64,000 bases of DNA from Areca catechu (lineage: Eukaryota > Streptophyta > Magnoliopsida > Arecales > Arecaceae), in contig CM038047.1 of NCBI GenBank assembly GCA_021397845.1, positions 44,113,210 to 44,177,209 on the forward strand. The letters run 5' to 3'. Numbering within the stretch: the stretch's first letter is position 1; each line of letters begins with the position of its first letter. Made by a program: the position numbers and the translations under genes. The notes beneath the pieces are model-generated. The model saw only the letters and a program-made list of their open reading frames with translations. It was not told the origin of the DNA and ran no database searches. Shown piece by piece: positions 23,401-35,400 of this stretch.

Positions 23401-26400
23401 AACTATGAAGTATTAATTTTTGTTATTTCCCTCATTATTGCTTGCATTTAGTATATAGGTAGTGGTTCCTTGTTTGTCGTTTATATTATTTTGTGTGGTT
23501 GTTTTGGGATTCCAGTGTCTGTCAATAAAGAGAGCCCAGTAGGTGATGAGAGGTAGCCCTTTGTAGCAATGATTGACAAATCAGGATTTGTTATGGTGAC
23601 CAAAATAGGAGGGGCAAGGTGTGCTGGTATTGGTTATGATTATTGTTCTATTACTTCAAGTTTTTACTGGAACCTGTCTGACTGCTAACCTGTCTATTTG
23701 AATGAAACTTCACTATCAGTGTGAGTCTTTGCATATCTTCCTTTTTCTTTTTCTTTTGCATGGAAAATTGGTAATGTAGTTTCTAGCACAGGTTACGGAG
23801 CAAGGATACACCAGAAATCATTTATAGGCATGTCGAAAGTCACCCAACAGCAGTTTCTGCTGAAGGAATAACTTAGTTAATCAGAGGTTCTGCTGAACTT
23901 TTATATCCTTTGCAAGATGAGTTTAACTTTGTTCCATGTGATGCATGCCAGCCAGTGTCTTTTTATTAATTGGTACATTCAATATGGATTTCATGTATCA
24001 TTTCCTTGAATTTTTTTGAAATTGATTCTAATATTTCGTTCAGTTAATCCTTAAAGGTGCTGATAGATAAAACCATATTGTTCAGAAAATCTGATGGACT
24101 TGCATGCTTCATGGAATTATTTTTTAGGAAAGCTCAACTACACAGCATGGATTTGACTATGCTTCCATTCAGAGTAAGATGAAAAAGGTGATGACATGAA
24201 GAAGCCCTAGGATTTGATGGTGGTACTCAAAAAGTTGATCCAGAGATTTTCTTTTGAATCATGACTGGTAAAGAATAGACAATTGAGTGTAGAAATGATA
24301 AAAGTGAGATGTGCAACCAGATGACAATTTATAATATAAGGGTTGTTGAGTAGGTACTTGAGTGGCGCAATAATAAAAGATGGTTACTTGAAGGGAATAT
24401 GATTGTGAAATGACAAGGTGCAACAATTGTAAAGAAAACATGGATATGCTTTAAGAATTCTGAGAAGCTGAAAATGTATATAAGAGGTTCTAAAGTGATT
24501 ATTGAGAGGCTGAAAAGGTATATTATGACTAAGTAGTAGTAGTATATTGCAGTAGGTACGGTAGACAAGGCATAAAAGAGGAAGAAAGAGATATAATACA
24601 AGTTGGCTAAGTCGAGAAAAGGTTGAACTAGGGTTATGAGTTATATAAATTCCATTATGAATGTAAGCAAGCTTTTATTAGGTAAGTTGAGAGGAAGAGA
24701 TTGTTACCATAATTATTTGATAGGAACATGACTGGGGGTTGAAATGTCAAAGGGGAGCTTGGTGGAAGGGAGATGTCTGACTGGAAAAGTGTTCAGATTC
24801 AAATTTATGATAGTCAAAGAGGTGATTTACAAAAATATTAGATGTTAAACCATCGAACTTTTGAGCCATGCAAATGACTAAGGCAAATAGTGGTAAAATT
24901 AGGATGGATGAGAGACGTATCAGCAACTTATATGTTATCATTCCATGAAGGTGGCTGTTGGGGCAACATTCCTGCTCAATCTATTGGTGAGAAAATATAG
25001 ATTAAAAATTACGTGCACATATTTATTATATATTATATATTTTGGATGCATGCTGAATTTTTCAGTGACGTGGGTTGCATGAAGGATTTCCCAAGCTTGA
25101 ATTCTTATATTCTACAAGCTGATCTATCGACATTAGCAGTTTATCAAGAAATTCTGTGCGGTATGTTAAATTGTTGATGCAGATGATGTAGTTTCAATTA
25201 ATCTGGCTAGAGGTTGGTTCATGCTGCATTACAGTTGTCTGAGTCCCCCCCCCCCCCCCCCCTCCCTTCCCAACCCCCCCAACAAAAAAAAAAAAAAAAA
25301 AAAAACCCAAAACCCCACCCCTTTTGCTTCTTTTTTTTTTTTTTTTTTTTTTTTTTTCTGATAGGTAAATAGAAGGGTTTGAAAATCAGTTGAACAACAT
25401 GGATAATATGGAATACAACCTTGATGAATGATCACTTGTCTTTACAAGTTGACAGGAAAATGGTCAAGATTAATCCTTTCTTTTTTATCTAGTTTGTTTA
25501 TTGAAGGAATGTAGAAATTAATACTATTGAGGTGGTATGTGATAGACATGTAATGGCAAACCCACTGGAATAAATAATACATAAATGATACGATTAAACC
25601 AGCTTTTATTATGCATCAGGGAAGATCATAAGACAAGTTTTGCAAAGATGTCTATGTTGGGTTGGATGTATACTAAAATTAGGAACTATGAGGTAAAAAA
25701 ATATTGAATCAGAGACATCAGAGAAATTCTCCAGTGTGATATGAGGTCCTAGAATACACACTTAGATAGTGATGTAAAGAAATTGCTAGAGTAAATATCG
25801 GTGAAGAAAGGGACGGATGCTAGTACATATTTAAGGGGCAAGAGTTAGGTGTAAACCATTGGTTTGACGTGTGTTAAGGATTCAAAGGACTTGATTTGGT
25901 TGTTGGCTTAGCCTTTATAGAAGTAAATAACTAAAAAAATAATCAAAGGACTTGATTCCATTTAGATGGAGTAGTAGTGGTAGTGGAGATTCAAGAAGAC
26001 AGAATATCTCCTGTAACATGATCCAGGAGGACTGAGAAGGCACTCTTCTACTGTTCAAAAGAAATATGGTTATCTTCACCATGTTGTTTCTGTTGAGTTA
26101 CTATTTACTTTTTATTTTTTATTTTTCTCTTTATCTTTCTTTGCTTCCTGGGTAGCTCCCTTCTGTCAACCAGTCTGCATGAGAATTATTGGTATTGCGC
26201 ATTGTATGTTGATACCACACTCATTAGTGATCGTGAAATTCAGAAGGTCCTCTGCTGGATCCTTCTTAACTAGAGTTGTGCTTCATAGCTTGCTCTATAC
26301 TGCGGGGAGTAAGCTTTGTTGTTGCTGTTGTATTCTTGATACCATATCTAAATACCACACCTTCCATAACTTAGCTATGCTGATGCCTCACTATTACATC

Positions 26401-29400
26401 CCTCACCTTCAATGATTCTTGCTGCAGATTGTTCTTGGCGAATGAAAGTGAAAAAACTGGGAATGAGCATGTCAATACTTCAAATGAACTTATCATCAGT
26501 AAAACAACTGTTTTAATTGTGGTATGTAGAATGTGAGTGGCCTCAAAAGCCTGCATGAATCTTGAGTTTTATTATCTTGTAGTTCATCATTTGATCCCAT
26601 TTAGTCACATGTTTGACCGAGTAACAAAGAGACAGTAAGCAATTGACAAAGTCAATATAAAAACTTTAAAACAGGTTTTTTTAATAAAAAAAATTGTAAC
26701 TAATGCATTATAAGGATTGGTAATTGGACTCCCAAGATTTTCTAGAGATCCAGGTATGCCCTTTGTCCATCTTTTTCTGGATGTTGTTTTCCTGCTGGCA
26801 AGGGGCAAAATGAGTATTTCTGGGCATTTCGCTCAACCTCTGTATAATTACAATAGTGCCACGTGGGATTGCCTTTAAAATGTGTAATCCCCTTCCGGGC
26901 CATATTTTCTTGTTGCAAGAATAGCTTCCTGCTTAAATATACTGCAAGAGAACTTTTTTTTTTTCTATAAATAATTTTCTGCTATATGCTGTGGTGGTTT
27001 CAGCTTGAGTATATATGTATGATGTTCATGGGATGAAAAATAGCATGTAACTTGTACACTGTTTTTGCTTACACTTCTCTAGTCAATTATTTAGTAGTCT
27101 GCTTAGTTGCTGGCACATGATCTGTATGCATGTAGCGATGTTTATTTGATATCCATTGAAGAATTCTTGGCTTCTGTTTTTTGCAGTCTTTATCTGTGGA
27201 AATCCTTCATTACTAATAGTTGTTTGAAATCTGGAATTCATGTGATCATTTTTTTAGAACAGAACTACTTAAAGTTCGAGGAGTCTTCTGGTGACCCTGC
27301 TCGTGTTCAAATTCTCTATGAACGTGCTGTTGCAGAATTTCCTATATCAAGTGATCTATGGTTGGGTTATACGAGCTATTTGGACAGAACCTTGAAGGTT
27401 TTCAAATCAACCTATCTTGAGTTAGACAAGATATTGGTATAATCTACGTTGAAACAAAGGAGTATCTTTTGTTGCAGGTTCCTGATCTTCTCAAAAGTGT
27501 GTATTCTAGAGCTACAAGAAACTGCACATGGGTTGGTGAACTTTGGGTCCGCTACTTGCTTTCTTTGGAACGTATTCATGCTTCTGAGGAAGAGCTGAGT
27601 ACAGTAAGTTCTTTCTTTTGCAATTGTTTGCATTATAACTAAAAATTTTAATTGAATTAAAACTTTGCAAAAGATTTACTATTGCTTGGGGATAGAAGCA
27701 ATCATCTTTATTAAATAGTTATTTTATTTATGGTAGATGAACAGATCATTAGTTTGTAATTTTGTTAAATTTTTGATTACTTGACTTTTGAACTCGTTGT
27801 CTTCTCTACCATCTGTATAATATTTTATCAGTTAAATGTAATGATTTATTAAGTTAAACTGATAAATCGGCTCATTTCCTTTTGTGGGAAGTTTCGAGGC
27901 ATAAATTCGCTTTTCTAGGCTGACAAACTTGTAATATATATATAATTTTTTGATTATGCTTATTGGGTGATTGATTGTAAGAAGTTGCATATGGCAATGT
28001 TCTAATAGTCATAAAAAATCTTGTTAATATCACATATCACTGCTAATCTACTCTATCATTTAATGCTCTGTTTGAAATTAGTTATCGAGCAAAGCTAAGT
28101 GTAACCCTTCCTTCTTGAAAGACCATGATAGCCAACCATAGTATTGAGCTACATAATATGATCTAATGGAATACAAAGGGATTGGTGCTCGTGGATTCCA
28201 TAAAAGTGCCACATTATTAATTGTGCAAAATGTTGTAGGGACTTGATCATTGTTATGATTCACAAGAAAAACTTGCATTTTACAATTTATTTAAAATTCA
28301 GGGCATCAATTCAGGTCTTTGAGCGGTCTTTGCATTTATTTCAGGTCTTTGAGCGGTCTTTGCAATGTGGATTCCCAAGCTTCAAAGAGGTAATATAAAA
28401 TTCAGGGCATCAATTCTTTCCTGTAGCACTTTAATCTGTAAACTTATGCATGTAAAACCCAACATTAACCTTTATTAGTCTGGATATCAGAGACCATAAT
28501 CATAACCAACAAATTGCCCCATGCCTGAGCAGTAGCTTTATGATTTCTGTTAAGAAATTTGGTTTTTTATGGGACCGTCATATCTATTACTGATTAAAAT
28601 TTTTTCAACATGCAACTGCATTAATTAGATTAGTTATTTTACCATCCTAATAAATGAATGTTCATCTTAACCCTCATTAAAAGTATGTCTATTTATCAGC
28701 TAAAGAATAATCGAACCTGGGTTATCAATGGTCTCAATCCGATGTCTGTTTGAGCCTGGCCCAGGCTTGACACAGCAAGGCCTGAGCCTGGACATGGCTT
28801 GAAATTGTCCTGAATAAATCAGGATCGTACCTGGCTTGACTTTGTGATTTTTGCCATGCCAGGCTAGGCTCAGAGATGATGCTAGTTGAACTTTCTTAAA
28901 ATCCGAAGCCTGAGACTGGTTCATTCTTGTTCAGGCCTAACCTTCTCAGTTCTCACGCCTAGGCTTGGTCCAAGAGCCTAATTTCTGAGCTTAAGCCTGT
29001 ATTTTATGATAGGTGTTTGGGCTAATTGGCCCGGCCTTGCCTTGCCCATCAATATGGCAAGGTTTAACTTGGACTGAACTTAAATTATCATTTCCTCTGT
29101 TAAGATCCATTTTGTATTCTTTATCTCAATGTAGATATGTTGTATATGAGGTGTATGACTAAATGGAACCTTACATTTTATTGGCATTAAAATTGAACTA
29201 CGTTTGCAAGGAGTAACCATCAGAAGTTTTTATTATCCGTGTTTCTGGTGTAGTGTATCTATCTGATACATCATTATGTTTTGTGTTGGTGCAGATGTGG
29301 TGCTCCCAAGCCTTGGGAGGCTAGGAAAAGGAGTCGTGGTGACGACTCCAGGATTTTAGGACTAGTTTGGTCCTAGGGTGGAGGTTCAGTCCTTCATGGT

Positions 29401-32400
29401 CTTGAGATCCAGGATTTGGGATCTTGAGGATTCGAGGCCCAGGAGATTTGGGTCTCGAGGGGGCTAACCCAGGTTTGGACCAGGTTTGGGTCCAAGAGGA
29501 TGAGTGCATGGCAAGACATGGGTGCACATAAGTTTGGGTGACTGCATTCAGATTGGGTTAGCCTAGGGAGTTGAGTTGGTTCGGTTGAGTGCGTTGTATA
29601 GGCTTATATATACATTATATGTAACCTAATTGAGATGGAATGAAACCCTAACTTCTCCCTAACCTCTCTCCTCTCTCTTCCTCTAGTTTCACGCAGTCCA
29701 AGGTTCTAGCAAAGGGGGTGACCAAGAGTTCCAAAGGAGGACTATTGGTGGCCCCAATCTCCTTGCCACACAATACTCTAGTGCTAGGTGAAAGGGAGCA
29801 CAAGTCCTTCATGCTTGGGGATCTCACTCCTTCGTCTTTATCCACTGTTTGGCCAACAAATACCAAGGAAGAGGAGTGCACAAGAGGCCTTAAGCAGAAG
29901 GTTACCTCGTCCCAAATCCAGGTGGAGCGCTAGGGAGTTATTGGTGGTAACAAGGTTGAGTGCTAGGAGTTTCATCTTGCCTAGGACTTCTTCCATGCCA
30001 AGAAGTCTTGGTCCCAAGTGTTTGTGCACTGATTTGGTGAAGAGGAGGCACCCCATCTAAAAGGAGTTCACACTGCCAAAGGTCCCCAAGGGTGCCATCC
30101 AAGATCCAAAAGGAATAGGACTCCTATGTGGGAATCAGATTGGCACAGCATTTTTTTTGGCGCTAGGGAGTTTAGTTCTCCAAAGGGTCTTGGGCACCTT
30201 CTCTTGCTGTTCCAAGCTGATCCACGTGAAGGTCCTCACGAGGAGGTGCATCCCATCTGGTGTCCTTGCACACCAAGCCCTAGGAAATAGGGAGGAAAGC
30301 ACATGAAGGTCAGAAGGTGTGCGCCATAATTGCCAGCAGCCTGAATTTTGTGTACTTTAGTTTTTCTTGATCATTGGCTGCCCTATTAGAGTCCAAATCA
30401 GAAGGGACTTTTGTAGAAACTCCATTGCTGGTCTCCAAAGGTCCACATGAAGGATAGGCAGTCATACAGTTCGAGATTGGAAGTAGCTGTAATATTAAGA
30501 CGAAGAATTTATCCTTGCTTCCTCGATAAGGTAACTACAAGGATATACAAACATTACATATTCGTGATTGCTTCTTTGGCAGCCTATTGAAACTCAAATT
30601 TCCATGAATTCGAATACCATTATTGAGGTTTGTACTGGTTTTTTGTTGGACTAGTATGGTATAGATTGTACCCAAGGATTCAAGTCCCGACAGGACATCC
30701 TACGGGACATCGGGACGGGGTATTATTCCATGTGTCGAGATAGGACATCCCACTAACGTCCCAGTATTCCAATCGGGACATCTTGGGACATCCCCTGTCC
30801 CGAGTGTCGGGATGGGGCGAAACGCCGACGCGTCTCGTTCCAGGAAAAAATCGGGGCAGTCCTGCCCCACGGGATTTAAAACCTCGATTGTACCAAGGTT
30901 CGCCAAATTGGTACAGGAGTGGGTATTGGCTGATCAGTTCAGCATGGTACAGGTTCAGACCATGTTGTTATGGGGTGGACCATCATAGGAAGAGCTGGAA
31001 AGGGAGGGGGCGAAGGAGAGGGTGGAGAGAGAGAAGTCCCTAGAGAGGGTTTGAAAGCCCTCATTGATAGGGAGTCCCTATTTTTTTTTGAAATAGGGGA
31101 GCCCTATTTTTTTTTGTAAGTTTTGAATTGAAATTGGCAAACCATATGCTGACTTTCTTTTAATGAAGTTAGCAAACCATTTGCTAATTTTAATTCAAAA
31201 TTTTAAAAAATTGGGGCATCCCTTGTTTTGAAATGAAATAGGGGCAACCCTTGTTTCATTGGGGGGAAAGAGAGAGGGAGAGAGAGAGAGGAAGGGGGGT
31301 TTGGGAGAGAGGCTAAGATGGGGCTAGAAAGCCCTTGTTGTTTGTCAATGTGGGGGGAGAGGGAGAGAGAAACTTGGCCATTGGCATTGTCATCATTTTG
31401 GTCGAGGAGAGCTTTTTATGGTAGGGTTTTGACAATGCAGAGACGAGGGAGGGGGGAGTTCCAAATTCAATATAAGAGATGAACCATACTAGTAGCTGAC
31501 TAGTCCAGTTCAGCAAACCTTGGACCATAGTCCACTGCACTATACTGACTTATGGTATGGGGTTACATAATGGTACCATACCAGGATGTAAATATGATAT
31601 TTTCTTGTTTTTTTTCCAATATTTGGGCTTTTTGATTTGTGACTTGAATATTAATTGAATTTTGTTTTTGTTTCCATATTTTAGTTATTTTTACAATGAG
31701 ATCAAATTTTAATAGGATTTAAGAAACTGGCAACAGCTGGAAGTGAAACATAGGGAATAAGTCATAATATTGTAATAGAATAATCAGTAGTAACTCACTT
31801 TCATATTTTTAGAAGAACAAAAAAAAAGTTCAGAAGCATATCTAGCTAAAAATGGTGGTGGTAGGGGAAGCATGGTAGCATTTTATTGCCTATGCTAAAG
31901 TGAAGTTGAAAGGCATATGGAGAAGAGCTCAAGGAGAATGTCTTCATCATCTTTAATCTGATCAGGGTTCATAAGCTCAGTACTTGTTATTGTTTCAGTA
32001 TCTTACCAGTATGATATAGTCGGTACAGTACAATATGCATCCTGTATCAAAATAGTTCTCTAACCATTTTTTCAATTTTAATCTTGATATGTCTTGATAC
32101 ATGTTGGTACGGGTTGGTCTGCAACTCAATATATCTCGGTACGGGGTAGTATGCCTTGGTATGGGGTGGTTTGGGGCTTGTGCTGACTCAGAGTTGAGTT
32201 TCGTATAGATCTCCTCCCAGTATGGTATGGTACAGCCATATTGGATGGTATAGGGCAGTATGGCAGACCATGAATTCATCCATTTCTCTTCCTATTCATG
32301 TCAGAAAAGGGATTCTTGACACTTTGAAGTGTAATTGAGTGTAAACAAAAGATTGAAAAGTGCATAGAAAACACTAAATATCTTTCTTAACATTGTACAT

Positions 32401-35400
32401 TTAATGTTTCTTGTGCACCTTTCAATCATCTGTTTGCATTCATCTAAATAGTTTCATTCTATATGAATCCCTTTTTTGACATGATTGCGAGGAGAGATGG
32501 TCAAATTTATGATGATGAGGATATATTTCCTCCATGAATTCTTCTATATAAACCTTCTGGTTTCATGTATGGACAAGAGAATGCTGTGCCTGGTATTGTT
32601 GAACCACCTAATGGCCTATGCTTCCTGCATACTCAATAATAAATTTCAATATAACATATAAAAATAATGTGTGAAGTGAATTTTCCTAAGTTTTAACCTA
32701 ACTTTTTTTTTAATTTTGGCCTTTAAACATTAATTAATCTACATAGGCTCTAAATTTTTAATATTCAGTCATATTTTTTATAATTTTAATAAGCTTTTAC
32801 TTTTAAAATAATACATAAATGATATAAATTCTGTTAATCTAAAAAATGCAATATAACTAGTTTAAAATTTATCTTATTAAATCTCGATACATGTTGCATG
32901 TTTAAAATTTAGTTAGAATTTTATAATTCTTAAGTAATTCTTCTTTCAAAATAGATTAAAGTCACATTACTTATGTTAATAAACAAAATGAACATAGCTA
33001 TTTTAATATTTATTTTATTAACTAAATAAGCATGTTCCATATTTTTACATTTAATCTATTTATTGAATTTTGAATAATTTTTTTAAAAAAAATAGTTTAA
33101 AAGTCACAAAAAACTTTGTTAATCAATGAAATGCATGAAAACATTTTTTTAAAAAAATGCATCTCTATTATGGACATCTATTCATTTTTTAAAGTTTTTA
33201 TTCTTTTACAAAAAATAATTAAAAATTATAAAATTTTAAGAATCAGATTTCTTTGAGGGATTTTGTAGGGTATTACATATATTTTTCATGGTCAATTGGA
33301 TATCATTTTGATGCAATAATTTAAATTTATTCCAATTTCGAGTTCAGGCTAAGGGCTCCCAGATGCACTGCCAGATTTTTTGATCTAAGCCAAATAAGTG
33401 TAGCATATACACACTACAGATGCATGCATGCTACAATCTTTCAATCCTGAAATGTCATGTATCTGATCCAAAATTATGAGTTATAGACATGGCAATTGCT
33501 ACATACTCATAGGGCCTCACCCTGCAAGTATGTAGGGCATCCAAAAGATATCATGATAGAATAAATAAGACAGTGGAATAAAATCCGAGCAACAAAATTT
33601 TGAATTTTATAATTAACAAGTCCAAAACCGACAGGAATTTTAAGAATTGTCTTTATAATCATCTAATGTCAACCGTTCTTCAAATGTTAGGTCAAAGAAA
33701 GAAACCTATAAAAATGCTTCCAATATTTAACTAAGGAAACAAATACTAATTCTAGCCTATGCTGAACATTCTTCTCCTGTATCACGCTTGGATAAATCAC
33801 CCCATCAGCAAGTAGTTCTTTGGAGCTATAAAGAAAGAAGACACCAAATAATGAGCTCAACAACTTAGTAAGTAATGAATACCTTAATTAGATAATTCAA
33901 ATAATAAATTAAATAAGTTTTCTTGCTAATACCAAGCATAAAAAAATCATTGTATTTTAATAAAATAAATCAAGAATACCAGAATTGCTCAAGTATTTAT
34001 TTTTCATATTCATAAAAGTAATTTGGAATATCATATTTCATCTCAATAGCTTTTTAGACGGTGACCATGCTTCTACTCTATGTTCAGACTAGAGAGTTGT
34101 ATTTATACCTTGTGGAGTGGGCTAGAACACCGTACTTACACGCTGCAGAGTGGGTTACAATACTGCACTTGTACCCTACAACATAGGTTAGAATGCTATA
34201 CTTTTACCCTGTGAGTGTGCCAGAATACCATATTTATACTTTGTGGAGTGGGTTGGAATGCCACATTTATACCTTGTGGCAGAGCCCAAATAATGAGTTT
34301 TGGAACAGTCAACGTGTCAATGTATAACCCCTATTAGTAGGGTCCAAAATATAGTCAAGCTAAGTCACACTAAAACATATCAAAGATATTCATAAATCAT
34401 ATGTATGTCAAATTCTAACAAATATGTACATTGAATAAATTTTTATAAAAAACATTTAAAAGCAAGACTTTCAATTTACAAATTTATTTTGTATTCGAAA
34501 CACAATTTCATAAAATCATAACTTGCATGTTAGTCAATTTATAATATATTTGATATCAAATATTTATTTAGAGGCAAATAAATAGAAAACTCAAGATAAG
34601 GTGAATCATTACTTATCTTGTGATCATAGTTAGCATACAAATCTAACTAATTTTGAAAATTTCTTTCAGAACTTAATATCCAAACAATATTATATTCAAA
34701 ATGTCACTATGAGAAATTTTAAAGTAAAAGTCTAAGTTTTCAATATCCTTGGGATTGAGGTTCGCCATACCAATTGATACCATACCATATCGGGCACATT
34801 GTACTGTATCAGTACCGAACCAATATGCTGTCTTATACCATATCGATATTGGTATTGCTGGCCATCTTATACTATACTGTGTATTGATATTGTAAACAGG
34901 ATGGTGTTTGTATAGGTTCGGTATCGAGATGGCAAACCTTGCTCAGGATTTAGATGAACTTAATAATTACAGGACACAACCATGATCCTAAACTTGCTTG
35001 GAACTTGACCAACCTGAAAATCAACATAGTAAATTATTTATTTATTCAAAATAATATATCATAAGGTATACTAAATTAAAATTTTAATTAATCTATTATT
35101 TGCATAATTTTCAGATTAATATATTATAGAAATAAATCCCTGAAATATATTATATAGAATTTAAGTTACTGAAAGTGAAAATAATATATAGAAAATTTTA
35201 ATAATCTTTTTTTTTTGTTGGAACTTATTGTACACCTTAATTTGCATAATTTTCAGTTTACAGAAATTAGTCAAACATTATGATACACAAGCATTATATT
35301 ACATATTTTTAAAATACAATTTTATTTTATAGAAATTAAGGTCCTAGAATATAAAATAGAGAAGTCTAATTACCAGAAATTTAGATTGCTGTTATTTTGT

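Noticed and set aside
25600..25900. Possible LINE 3' end
   Set aside because: A faint resemblance to the conserved C-terminal phrase of plant LINE reverse transcriptases was seen in one frame, but it is too short and interrupted to support.
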